64,000 nt of DNA. Origin: Actinomycetota bacterium. GTDB lineage: Bacteria; Actinomycetota; Actinomycetes; Streptosporangiales; Streptosporangiaceae. The stretch covers positions 35,427 to 99,426 of the forward strand of contig JAJPIV010000024.1 of the NCBI GenBank assembly GCA_021324595.1, in the 5' to 3' direction. This document shows, piece by piece, positions 25,597 through 34,057 of the stretch (the stretch's first letter is position 1; the number at the start of each line of letters is the position of its first letter). A model generated the notes under the pieces. It did no database searches, had not been told where the DNA came from, and worked only from the letters and a program-made list of their open reading frames with translations. The position numbers were made by a program, and so were the translations under genes.

Positions 25597-27325
25597 CGGA
25601 CACCCCGGCGCTGCCGAAGGTCGCCACGTCCCGCAGCACCCGGGCCGCCGCGGCGACGATGGGCAGCGCCAGCACGGCCCCCGACCCCTCGCCGAGCCGC
25701 ATGTCCAGGTCGAGCAGCGGTCGCAGGCCCAGTGCCGCCAGCGCGCGGCCGGCGCCCGGCTCGGTGGACCGGTGGCCGGCCACCAGGTAGTGCACCGCGT
25801 CGGGGGAGAACGCCGCCGCCGCGAGCGCGGCGGCGCAGGCGATCACCCCGTCCAGCACGACCGGCACCCGCAGCGCGGCCCCTGCCAGCAGGTACCCGGT
25901 GAGCGCGGCGTGCTCCAGCCCTCCGACGGCGGCCAGCACGCCCAGCGGGTCGGCGGGGTCGGGCTGGTGGCGGGCCAGGGCGCGGCGCACCACGTCCACC
26001 TTGCGCGCCCAGGTACGGTCATCGGCCCCGGTGCCCCGGCCGGTGACCTCCGCCGGGTCGCCGCCGGTGAAGGCCGCGATCAGCGCGGCCGAGGGGGTGG
26101 TGTTGGCGATGCCCATGTCCCCGGTGACCAGGCACCGGTTGCCCGCGGTGAAGAGATCCCTGGCCGTCTCGATCCCCGCCTCGACCGCGCGGCGCGCCTC
26201 CTCCCGGCTCATCGCGGGGCCGGCCGTCATGTCGGCGGTGCCGCGGCGCACCTTGCGGGCCAGCAGCCCGGGGGCCGGCGGGAGATCGGCCGCCACCCCG
26301 ACATCCACCACGCAGACCTCCGCCCCCGCCTGGGCCGCGATCGCGTTCACCACCGCCCCGCCGGCCAGGAAGTTCGCCACCATCTGGGCGGTCACCTCCT
26401 GCGGCCACGGCGTCACCCCCTGGGCATGGACGCCGTGGTCGGCGGCGAACACCGCGACCGCCGCCGGCTCGGGCGGCGGCGGCGGGCACGCTCCGGCCAT
26501 GCCGGCGAGCCGGACGGACAGGTCCTCCAGGTAGCCCAGCGAGCCCGCCGGCTTGGTGAGCTGGGCCTGGCGTTCCCGCGCCGCGTCCGCAGCCGCGCGG
26601 TCGGGCGGCCCGATGGCGGCCAGGGTGTCCGCCAGCAGGCTGGCGGGCCCAGCGCCGGGCAGGCCCCGCATCCCCCACCGGCCGTCATGCACCGCCCAGG
26701 CCAGCGGGCGCTGCCGCGCCCATCCCGACAGGGCCAGTTCCGGGGCGGGAGGGAACTCCGCGACGTGGCCGACGCACAGGTAGGCCACCACCTGCACGTG
26801 GCCCGGCAGGCCGAGCGTGGCGGCGAGCTCGCGTTCGTCGAAGAAGCTCACCCAGCCCACGCCGATGCCCTCGGCCCGGGCGGCGAGCCAGAGGTTCTGC
26901 ACCGCGCAGGCCACCGAGTACGCGGCGACCTCCGGCTGGGCGTGCCGCCCCAGGACGTGCCGGCCGCCGCGGCCGGGATCGCAGGTCACCACCACGTTGA
27001 CCGGGGCGTCCAGGATCGCCTCGATCTTGAGCCGGCGGAACGCCTGCGCCCTGGCCGCTGGCAGGGACGCCGCGAAGAGCTCCTGCTGCGCGAGGGCCAG
27101 CCGGCGCACCTGCTCACGGACCGCCCGGTCACGCAGGATGAGGAAGTCCCACGGCTGGCTGAGCCCGACGCTGGGCGCCTGGTGCGCGGCCGCCAGGAGC
27201 CGGGTCAGCAGGTCATCGCCGACCGGGTCGGGCAGGAACCCGGTGCGGACATCGCGCCTGGCCCCGGCGATCCGGTAGAACGCCTCGACCTCGCTCGCGG
27301 GGAACGCATGCGCGGGTTCAGTCAT
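25583..27325 (-). CDS. BluB-CobT fusion for the lower ligand of B12
   Basis: A 580-residue protein. Residues 1-225 are BluB, the flavin-destroying nitroreductase-like enzyme that converts FMNH2 to 5,6-dimethylbenzimidazole (HQAPSVGLSQPWDF; CDPGRGGRHVLGRH). Residues 228-580 are CobT, nicotinate-nucleotide:DMB phosphoribosyltransferase, with DHGVHAQGVTPWPQEVT and the catalytic Glu in RLGEGSGA (about 543-550). Joining them would pass DMB directly to activation. The ATG at 27325 overlaps the cobC stop by 8 bp. BluB needs oxygen, so this organism makes its lower ligand aerobically even though ring contraction uses oxygen-independent enzymes. Confidence 0.95.
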   Translation of the reverse strand: MTEPAHAFPASEVEAFYRIAGARRDVRTGFLPDPVGDDLLTRLLAAAHQAPSVGLSQPWDFLILRDRAVREQVRRLALAQQELFAASLPAARAQAFRRLKIEAILDAPVNVVVTCDPGRGGRHVLGRHAQPEVAAYSVACAVQNLWLAARAEGIGVGWVSFFDERELAATLGLPGHVQVVAYLCVGHVAEFPPAPELALSGWARQRPLAWAVHDGRWGMRGLPGAGPASLLADTLAAIGPPDRAAADAARERQAQLTKPAGSLGYLEDLSVRLAGMAGACPPPPPEPAAVAVFAADHGVHAQGVTPWPQEVTAQMVANFLAGGAVVNAIAAQAGAEVCVVDVGVAADLPPAPGLLARKVRRGTADMTAGPAMSREEARRAVEAGIETARDLFTAGNRCLVTGDMGIANTTPSAALIAAFTGGDPAEVTGRGTGADDRTWARKVDVVRRALARHQPDPADPLGVLAAVGGLEHAALTGYLLAGAALRVPVVLDGVIACAAALAAAAFSPDAVHYLVAGHRSTEPGAGRALAALGLRPLLDLDMRLGEGSGAVLALPIVAAAARVLRDVATFGSAGVSGARG

Positions 27326-28352
27326 GGAGCACCTCCCGGAGCGACCGGCTGAACGATTCGGAAGTCGCGGGGCCGCGGACGGCGATCCGCAGCCAGTCGG
27401 GCCCCAGCCCGGGGAACGTGTCGCCGCGGCGCACGGCGAAGCCCCGGCGGCGCAGCTCGCTCCGCACCCGGGTGCCGTCCGGGACGCGGATCAGGACGAA
27501 CGGCGCCTGCGGGGCACCGGGCAGCACGACCCCGGGGATCGCCCGCAGCAGCCGGGTGAGATGCGCCCGGTGCTGCTGCGCCTGCCTGGCCGCGGCCGCC
27601 GCCTCGGCGACCGCCCGGGGCGAGGAGCAGGCGCACGCCGCAGCGAGGGCCGGGCTGGACACGGCCCACAGCGGCTGCGCCTCCCGCAGCCGCTGCAGCA
27701 GCCAGGCCGGGCCCAGCACGTAGCCGACCCGAAGGCCGGCCAGCCCCCAGGTCTTGGTCAGGCTCCGGATCACGAGAAGGCCCGGCATGCCCGGCACCCC
27801 GGCCAGGCTCTCGCCCTCGCCCGGCACCGCGTCCATGAAGGCCTCGTCGATCACCACCACCCGGCCCGGCCTGGCCAGCGCCGCCAGGTCGCGCGCGCGG
27901 TGCAGCACGGAGGTCGGGTTCGTCGGGTTGCCGATGATCACCAGATCGGCTTCCGGGGGCACCGCCGCGCCGGTCAGCCGGAACCCGCCGCCGGGTGGCA
28001 GCACCACGCGGCGCACCCGGTGACCCGCCGCGCGCAGGGCAGCCTCCGGCTCAGTGAACTGGGGGTGCACCACTACCGCGTGCTCGGGCCGCAGCGCCCT
28101 GGCGATCAGGACGAACGCCTCAGCCGCCCCGGATGTGAGCAGCACCTCCCCGCGCGGGCGGCGGTGGCGTGCGGCCACCGCGGCGATGGCGGGCGCCGGG
28201 TCGGGGTAGGCCGCGAGATGGTCCAGGGTGCGCGCGAGCTCGGCGCGCAGCCAGCCCGGCGGTCCGGCCAGCCGCACGTTGACCGCCAGGTCGGTCAGCC
28301 CGGGCGCGAGCTCCGCGTCGCCATGGTGCCGGAGGTTCACGTCAGCGGCCAC
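27318..28352 (-). CDS. cobC: PLP-dependent cobalamin biosynthesis aminotransferase CobC
   Basis: A 344-residue fold-type I enzyme of the CobC/CobD group that supplies aminopropanol phosphate from threonine phosphate. The PLP lysine is in SLTKTWGLAGLRVGY; GNPTNPTSVL and the acidic IDEAFMD are also present. I place the start at GTG 28352 (GTG 28340 is also possible), because the family begins at NLRHHGD; the ATG at 28445 would add 31 residues overlapping the CbiX His-rich tail. It overlaps the cbiX stop by 11 bp. Confidence 0.9.
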   Translation of the reverse strand: MAADVNLRHHGDAELAPGLTDLAVNVRLAGPPGWLRAELARTLDHLAAYPDPAPAIAAVAARHRRPRGEVLLTSGAAEAFVLIARALRPEHAVVVHPQFTEPEAALRAAGHRVRRVVLPPGGGFRLTGAAVPPEADLVIIGNPTNPTSVLHRARDLAALARPGRVVVIDEAFMDAVPGEGESLAGVPGMPGLLVIRSLTKTWGLAGLRVGYVLGPAWLLQRLREAQPLWAVSSPALAAACACSSPRAVAEAAAAARQAQQHRAHLTRLLRAIPGVVLPGAPQAPFVLIRVPDGTRVRSELRRRGFAVRRGDTFPGLGPDWLRIAVRGPATSESFSRSLREVLHD

Positions 28353-29298
28353 GGCCGTGCCCCGGCGGGTGAGCGGCGCAGGTGGCGGGGACGGTGGCCG
28401 GCTCCCGCCGTTCCTGGCCTGGCTGGTGATCGTGCACGTGGTCATCCGGGTGATGGTGAGGGACCTGCGGGCGGCCCACCCGGTCCGCGATGCCGGGCAT
28501 CTGCGCCCGGTAGGCGCAGGTGTCGCAGTTCATCCGGATGTCGCCGCGGATCGCCTCGGCGTAGCGCTCCAGCACCAGGTCCGCGAGCTCGTCGCAGTCC
28601 CCGATGAGCCCGGCGACGCGCACGTCCATGCCGGAACAGCCGGCGGCGAACTGCACGGACTGGACGGTGACCCGGTCCGGCAGCACCCCGGGGAACAGCA
28701 GGTACGGCGCCACCACCACCCGGCGTGCGCCCAGCCTGCGCATCTTGTCCAGCGCCTGCGGGACGGACGGCTCGGCCAGCGACACGAAGCAGAACTCGGC
28801 GCCATCGTAGCCGCGCCCCTCCCACAGCAGCCGGGTGACCTTGGCCACCTCGGCGTTGGCGTCCGGGTCGGTGGATCCCCGGGCGACCAGCAGGACGTGC
28901 GCGCCGGCCCGGGGGGCGCCCGCGAGCGCGGCGTCGATCCGGGCGGCGAGCACGCCCAGCAGCGCCGGGTGCGGGCCGAGCGGCCGCGCGTACCGCCACC
29001 GCAGGCCCGGATGACGCCGCCGTTCGCGCGCCAGCGACGCCGGTATGTCGCCCTTTCCGTGCCCGGCCGAGCTGAGCACCAGCGGGACCGCCACCAGCTC
29101 GGGGTGGTCCGCCAGCGGCATCCCGGCGACCGCCTCGGCCACCGACGGCCTCGACAGCTCGATGAACCCGCCGCCCACCGCCGGCACCTGGCCGGCGGCA
29201 CGGGCCCGGACTCGCTCGATCAGCCGGCGGAACGCGCTCACCCCGGCCGGGCTGCGGGTGCCGTGCCCGATCAGGAACAGCGGCAGGCTGGCGGTCAC
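28342..29298 (-). CDS. cbiX: Sirohydrochlorin cobaltochelatase CbiX, with His-rich tail
   Basis: A 318-residue two-domain CbiX that inserts cobalt into sirohydrochlorin without ATP. The metal-binding His is in LFLIGHGTRS at the N terminus; VPLVLSSAGHGKGD and VVVAPYLLFPGVL are the other conserved strands. Near the C terminus are MNCDTCAYR, with a CxxC, and a histidine cluster (PHHHPDDHVHDH), likely a cobalt or iron-sulfur site. The GTG start overlaps the cobH stop as GTGA. Its presence implies early cobalt insertion, yet a late CobN chelatase is also encoded upstream. Confidence 0.93.
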   Translation of the reverse strand: MTASLPLFLIGHGTRSPAGVSAFRRLIERVRARAAGQVPAVGGGFIELSRPSVAEAVAGMPLADHPELVAVPLVLSSAGHGKGDIPASLARERRRHPGLRWRYARPLGPHPALLGVLAARIDAALAGAPRAGAHVLLVARGSTDPDANAEVAKVTRLLWEGRGYDGAEFCFVSLAEPSVPQALDKMRRLGARRVVVAPYLLFPGVLPDRVTVQSVQFAAGCSGMDVRVAGLIGDCDELADLVLERYAEAIRGDIRMNCDTCAYRAQMPGIADRVGRPQVPHHHPDDHVHDHQPGQERREPATVPATCAAHPPGHGRGR

Positions 29299-29888
29299 TG
29301 ACCGGGCACCTCCCCGTACAGCAGCGCGTTGACGGCGGCGGCGGCCACCGCCGCGCCGCCCTTCTCGCCGCGGTTGGTCACCGCCGGCAGGCCGCTGCGG
29401 AGCAGCGCCCGCTTCGACTCGACGGCGCCGACGAAGCCGACCGGCAGGCCCGCCACCAGCGCGGGGGCGCAGCCCAGCCGGATGAGCTCGGCCAGGGCGG
29501 TCGGCGCGGTCCCGATGGCCCACACCGCTCCCGGCCCGGCCTCGGCGAGTGCCAGCCGTATCCCGGCTGCCGAACGGGTGATCCGCTCTCGCTCGGCCAG
29601 CCGGGCCGCCCGGGGGTCGCTCACCCGGCAGATCACGTCCCGCGCGGTGATGCCGGCCGCCGTCATCTCTGAGTCGGCCACCACCGGGGCTCCCGCCGCC
29701 AGCGCGCGGGCACCCGCGGCCAGCTCGTGCTCCCGGCACACCAGGTCGGCGAGGTAGTCCGGGTCCGCGCTGGCATGGATGACCCGCTCCACCACGGCCC
29801 GGGTCCATGACGGCAGCCCGGAAGTGTCCAGCCGGGAGCGCAGGATCGCGTAGGAACGCCGCTCGATGGGGTGGATGGCGCGGGTCAC
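29295..29888 (-). CDS. cobH: Precorrin-8X / cobalt-precorrin-8 methylmutase
   Basis: A 197-residue enzyme that moves the C11 methyl to C12 to give (hydrogeno or cobyrinate) cobyrinic acid. HPIERRSYAI near the start and VIHASADPDY with the catalytic His are the family marks; GLPVGFVGAVESK and NRGEKGGAAVAAAAVNALLY end it. It starts with the GTG at 29888 (GTGA overlap with the nickel/cobalt transporter stop). CbiC is the equivalent name for the anaerobic route. Confidence 0.93.
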   Translation of the reverse strand: MTRAIHPIERRSYAILRSRLDTSGLPSWTRAVVERVIHASADPDYLADLVCREHELAAGARALAAGAPVVADSEMTAAGITARDVICRVSDPRAARLAERERITRSAAGIRLALAEAGPGAVWAIGTAPTALAELIRLGCAPALVAGLPVGFVGAVESKRALLRSGLPAVTNRGEKGGAAVAAAAVNALLYGEVPGQ

Positions 29889-30961
29889 GGCCGGCTCCGC
29901 CCGTAGCGCCGCTCGAAGCCGCCGAGCCGCCAGCCCACCGCGGCCGCCGCCCAGGCGGCGAGGAAGAGCGCGACGATCGCGTAGCCGATCAGCTCGAAGT
30001 GGCCGCCGAGGGAGGCGTACCGGCCGACCGGGCCGCCCGGCCCGGCCACCCGGCGCAGCAGCCCGGCCAGGTACACGGTGGCGACGAAGACGGCGATGAT
30101 GACCGTCATGCCGGTGGTGACCGCGTTGTAGAAGAGGCGCCGTGCCGGGCTGGCGTACGCCCACGAGTACGCCCGGGTCATGAGCAGGCCGTCGCCCGTG
30201 TCGAACGCGCTCATGCCGGCCGCGAACAGCAGCGGCAGGGCCAGGCTGGCCAGGACGGGCAGCCTGCCCGACGCCGCGCTGGCGGCCGACAGGCTCAGCA
30301 GGGCGATCTCCGACGCGGTCTCCAGGCCGAGGCCGAACAGCACTCCCACGCCGAACATGTGCCAGGAGGAGCGGATCACGCCGCGGACCCGGCCGCCCAG
30401 GAGGCGGCTCATCAGGCCCTGGGTGGCCGGAAGCCGCTCGAGGCGGGCCGGGTCGAGGTCGCCGCGGGCCAGCGCGCGCCAGGTCCGCAGCAGGCCCGCC
30501 AGGACGGACGTGTTGAGGACGGCGACCAGGAGCAGGAAGGCCATCCCGGCCCCGGCCGCGGCGAGCCCGCCGTAGGCGCGGACGGCGCGGACGCCCGCCC
30601 CGCCGGCGGCAGCGCCCGCGGTGATAGCGATGACCAGCGACAACGCGAGCACCACCGAGGAATGGCCGAGCGAGAAGAAGAATCCCACCGCCAGCGGGCG
30701 CCGCCCGCGGCGCACCATGAGCCGGGTCGTGTCGTCGATCGCCGCGATGTGGTCGGCGTCGAACGCGTGCCGGACGCCAAGCGCGTAGGCCAGGGTGCCC
30801 GCCCCGGCGAACGGGCCGGCGGCCGCCATGTGGCGGCTGTAGTACAGGTACAGGGACCAGCCGATGACGTGGAGCGCGGCGATGACGGCGGCCATCCCGG
30901 ACAGCCGGGCCCGCTCCGCGCCGGTCCAGCGGCCCCGGACGACCGAGCCCGTGACGCTCAA
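29885..30961 (-). CDS. HoxN/NiCoT family cobalt-nickel permease
   Basis: A 358-residue secondary transporter with eight or so membrane helices. The signature RHAFDADHIAAIDDTTR in helix II, FFSLGHSSVV, GLGLETASEIALL and FDTGDGLLM are the four NiCoT motifs that bind Ni or Co in the membrane. Given its position among cobalamin genes, cobalt is the probable substrate. I choose the TTG at 30961 because it makes a TTGA overlap with the ferredoxin stop, as at the other junctions; the next in-frame ATG (30895) would remove 22 residues before the first helix. Confidence 0.92.
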   Translation of the reverse strand: MSVTGSVVRGRWTGAERARLSGMAAVIAALHVIGWSLYLYYSRHMAAAGPFAGAGTLAYALGVRHAFDADHIAAIDDTTRLMVRRGRRPLAVGFFFSLGHSSVVLALSLVIAITAGAAAGGAGVRAVRAYGGLAAAGAGMAFLLLVAVLNTSVLAGLLRTWRALARGDLDPARLERLPATQGLMSRLLGGRVRGVIRSSWHMFGVGVLFGLGLETASEIALLSLSAASAASGRLPVLASLALPLLFAAGMSAFDTGDGLLMTRAYSWAYASPARRLFYNAVTTGMTVIIAVFVATVYLAGLLRRVAGPGGPVGRYASLGGHFELIGYAIVALFLAAWAAAAVGWRLGGFERRYGRSRP

Positions 30962-31155
30962 CCGGACCCCCCTTCTCCCGGCCGGCCGACGCTGATGGCG
31001 CCGGCCGGGCAGACCTCCGCGCACTCGCCGCATCCGGTGCACCGGGCGGCCAGCACCCGCAGCGTCCCCCCATCGGGCCGGATGGCGTGCTCGGGGCAGG
31101 TGAGCAGGCAGGCGCCGCAGCCCTGGCAGCCGCTGATCGTCACCAGCGCCGTCAT
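30958..31155 (-). CDS. 2[4Fe-4S] ferredoxin in the cobalamin operon
   Basis: A 65-residue protein with two cluster motifs: CQGCGACLLTCP (residues 10-21) and CTGCGECAEVCP (39-50). It overlaps the cbiG-cobJ stop by ATGA and the transporter start by TTGA. It could deliver electrons for cobalt reduction before adenosylation by CobO, for the missing precorrin-6A reductase step, or for another redox step; the sequence does not decide. Confidence 0.93.
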   Translation of the reverse strand: MTALVTISGCQGCGACLLTCPEHAIRPDGGTLRVLAARCTGCGECAEVCPAGAISVGRPGEGGSG

Positions 31156-32810
31156 GGGTGCCCCCGCGGCGTGACCATCCGGCCGGCCACCACCGTGGTG
31201 GCGGCCGCGCCGACGAGGATGACGCTGAGCATGTCCGCCTCGCCGGGATCCGCGTCGGCGAGCGTGGTGAGGATCACCCGCTGGCCGTCGCGGAAGGCGT
31301 TGCGCACGATGCCCACCGGCGTGGCGGGCGGCCGGTGGCGGGCCAGGATGTCCAGCGCCGCCCTCAGCTGCCAGTCCCGGGCCCGGCTGCGCGGGTTGTA
31401 GAAGACGGTGACGAGATCGCTGGCCGCCGCCGCGGCGACCCGGCGCTCGATCACCTCCCATGGCGTGTGCAGGTCCGAGAGCGAGATCACCGCGTGGTCG
31501 TGCCCGAGCGGGGCGCCCAGCAGCGCGGCCGCGGCCAGGCTGGCGCTGATGCCGGGCACCACGACCACGTCGATGCTGGCGTCCGCCAGCTCCAGCGCCG
31601 GGGCGGCCATCGCGTACACGCCCGCGTCGCCGGAGGAGACCAGGGCGACGGCGTGACCCTGGCGAGCGTGGGCCAGCGCGGCCTGCGCCCGGGCGCGCTC
31701 GTCGCCCAGTCCGCTGGCCAGCACCCGGGTGCCGGGCCGCAGCAGGCCGGCGACCCGGCCGAGGTACTGGTCCAGGCCGACGACCACGGAGGCCCGGCGC
31801 AGCTCGGCCAGGGCCCGGGGGGTGAGCAGGTCCCGCGCGCCGGGACCCAGGCCGACCAGGCAGAGCCGGCCCCGGGGCCGGATCCGGCCGATGGCCGCCG
31901 TGGCCATCGCCGACTTGCGCTTCGGCACGGCCAGCTCGTCGGCGCTGGCGAGGGCCGCGGCCTCGGCGACGCTCGGGGTGCCGACCGCCGCGAGCGCGGC
32001 AAGGCCGGGGTTCGGCACCGCCACCCGCGCCAGCCGGCTGGCCGGATGCGCGATCAGCGGCCAGCCCCGCCGGCGGGCCGCCGCCACCAGGCCCGGCTCG
32101 CCGGCCTTGGCGTCCACGGTCGCCAGGGCGGTGACGGAGGCCGCCGACAGGCCCGCCTCGGCCAGGGCCGCGTCCACCAGCCGGAGCACCTCGGCGGCGG
32201 TCACGCCCCGGCTGGCGCCCACCCCGGCGACCAGCGACGGCGGCCTCAGCAGCACCGTCCGCCCATCCGCGGGGACCACCCGGTCGGTCACCACGATCCG
32301 GTGCCTGGCGCGCGCCCCGGGGCGGGCCGGCAGCGGCGGCAGCGGCCAGACCTGGTCGCACTCCAGCGCGACCGGCTCCCCGTCCAAGAGCGCGCGGCTG
32401 ACCGCGGCGACCGCCCCCTCGGCTGGCCAGCCCAGCGTGTCCAGGCCGGGCAGCCCGGCCGCGTCGGTCGCGGTGGTGACGACCGGCTCGGCGCCCAGCA
32501 CGTCAGCGACCCGGAGGGCGAGCTCGTTGGCCCCGCCGGCGTGCCCGCCGGTCAGCGCGACCGCGTGCCGCCGGGCCTCGTCCACGCAGACCACCGCGGG
32601 GTCGGCCGCCTTGCTGCCCAGCAAGGGGGCGATGAGCCGGATGACCACCCCGGCGGCGAGGAAGCAGACCAGGCCGTCGCACTCCGCCCAGGCGGCGGGA
32701 ACCGCCCGCGCGGCGGGCCGGCCGTAGCCGCGGGTCTCGCCGGGCCAGGTCGCGGCCAGCCGGGCGGCGGCCGCCCGGCCGGCGGCGGTGACCGCGACCA
32801 GCCCGATCAC
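31152..32810 (-). CDS. CbiG-CobJ fusion: cobalt-precorrin-5A hydrolase and C17-methyltransferase
   Basis: A 552-residue protein from the GTG at 32810. Residues 1-300 are CbiG: LVCFLAAGVVIRLIAPLL, TGGHAGGANELA and GVGASRGVTAAEVL. It opens the delta-lactone and removes acetaldehyde. Residues 310-552 are CobJ/CbiH (LVGLGPGARDLLTPRAL; SSGDAGVYAMA; PGISASLAAAALLGAPLGHD), which methylates C17 and contracts the ring. CbiG belongs to the oxygen-independent route; no CobG mono-oxygenase is present. Both ends overlap neighbours by 4 bp. Confidence 0.94.
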   Translation of the reverse strand: MIGLVAVTAAGRAAAARLAATWPGETRGYGRPAARAVPAAWAECDGLVCFLAAGVVIRLIAPLLGSKAADPAVVCVDEARRHAVALTGGHAGGANELALRVADVLGAEPVVTTATDAAGLPGLDTLGWPAEGAVAAVSRALLDGEPVALECDQVWPLPPLPARPGARARHRIVVTDRVVPADGRTVLLRPPSLVAGVGASRGVTAAEVLRLVDAALAEAGLSAASVTALATVDAKAGEPGLVAAARRRGWPLIAHPASRLARVAVPNPGLAALAAVGTPSVAEAAALASADELAVPKRKSAMATAAIGRIRPRGRLCLVGLGPGARDLLTPRALAELRRASVVVGLDQYLGRVAGLLRPGTRVLASGLGDERARAQAALAHARQGHAVALVSSGDAGVYAMAAPALELADASIDVVVVPGISASLAAAALLGAPLGHDHAVISLSDLHTPWEVIERRVAAAAASDLVTVFYNPRSRARDWQLRAALDILARHRPPATPVGIVRNAFRDGQRVILTTLADADPGEADMLSVILVGAAATTVVAGRMVTPRGHP

Positions 32811-34057
32811 GGCCGCCCTCCGTGGCCGGCCGGCCTTCCCGACCCCGGGCCCGGCGGGGCCTGCGCCCACAGCAGGAAGACCGGGTTGCAGGCGGCCAGC
32901 CGGTGGGCATCGCCCGGGAGCGGGCTGAGCCGGGCCGCCTGCAGCAGGGCGCCGCCGACCGCGTACCCGCCGGCGGCGAGCGCGGCAGCCACCTGGGCCA
33001 CCCGCTCCACCGCGGCGAGCGCCACGACCAGGCGGGACGGGCGCCGTGCCGCGACCGCCTCGGCGACCACCGGCCCTCCGCCGCCGACGAACACGGCGTC
33101 GGGCTCGGGCAGCCGGGCCAGCGCCGCCGGGGCCCGCCCGGCGACCACGCGGACGTCCACGTGGTGCCGGCGCGAGTTGGCGCGCACCAGGTCGCAGCGC
33201 CGCGGCCGCTGCTCGACCGCGATGACCGCGGCGCCGAAGCGCGCGCACTCGATGCCCACGGACCCGCAGCCCGCCCCGACGTCCCAGACGAGCACCCCGG
33301 GAGACGGCGCGAGCCTGGCGAGGGCAAGCGCCCGCACCTCGGCCTTGGTGATGACCGCGCCGCTGCGGTCGAAGTCCTCCTCGGGCAGCGCCCAGCCGGC
33401 CGGGGTGGAGGCGCGCGGCCATGCCACGGCCGGGCTGGCCGTCGCCGGCTGGCCGCACCGCTCACCCGGTGGCTCGTCGCGGAGCACGAGGACGGTGTTC
33501 GGCTCCGCCCACCGCCGGGCGGCCGCCTCCGCCGGGGCGCAGGCGGTGATCGCCTCGTCCGGCGTGCCCAGCCGCTCGGCGATGAGCAGGCGGCGCTGCC
33601 ACCCTTCCAGCGCCGCCCCGAGGTCAGCGGCCGTGCAGCCGGGCCCGGTGAGGACCGCGACCTTGCCGTGCGCCCGGCAGACGTTGACCGCGTGGCGGGG
33701 ATCGCGCCCGTGCGCGCTGACCACCTGCGCGTCGTCCCATGGCAGGCCCGCGCGGGCGAATGCCAGGCAGACCGACGACCTGGCCGGCAGCACCGAGCAC
33801 TCCAGGCCCCGGTCGCGCAGGGCGCGGAGGATGCCGAAGAATCCGGGGTCGCCGGAGGCGAGGACCACGGCGTCGCCGCGGTGCGCCGCCAGCGCGTCCA
33901 GCGCGGGCTCGAGCGGGCCGAGCGCGATGGTCCGCGCCCGGACTGGCGGCACGGCGGCGAGGTGCCGGCGCGCGCCCACGACGAGGCTGGCGGCCGCCAG
34001 GGTGGCGGCGGCCTCGGCTGCCAGGGGGGCGCCGTCCAGTCCGATGACCGTGATCAC
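32807..34057 (-). CDS. cobL: Precorrin-6Y C5,15-methyltransferase (decarboxylating) CobL
   Basis: A 416-residue enzyme with both halves fused: an N-terminal CbiE-type methyltransferase (VIGLDGAPL; LASGDPGFFGI) and a C-terminal CbiT-type Rossmann methyltransferase (VWDVGAGCGSVGIECAR). It methylates C5 and C15 and decarboxylates the C12 acetate. It starts at the GTG at 34057 by a GTGA overlap with cbiD and ends 4 bp into cbiG-cobJ. Confidence 0.94.
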   Translation of the reverse strand: MITVIGLDGAPLAAEAAATLAAASLVVGARRHLAAVPPVRARTIALGPLEPALDALAAHRGDAVVLASGDPGFFGILRALRDRGLECSVLPARSSVCLAFARAGLPWDDAQVVSAHGRDPRHAVNVCRAHGKVAVLTGPGCTAADLGAALEGWQRRLLIAERLGTPDEAITACAPAEAAARRWAEPNTVLVLRDEPPGERCGQPATASPAVAWPRASTPAGWALPEEDFDRSGAVITKAEVRALALARLAPSPGVLVWDVGAGCGSVGIECARFGAAVIAVEQRPRRCDLVRANSRRHHVDVRVVAGRAPAALARLPEPDAVFVGGGGPVVAEAVAARRPSRLVVALAAVERVAQVAAALAAGGYAVGGALLQAARLSPLPGDAHRLAACNPVFLLWAQAPPGPGSGRPAGHGGRP

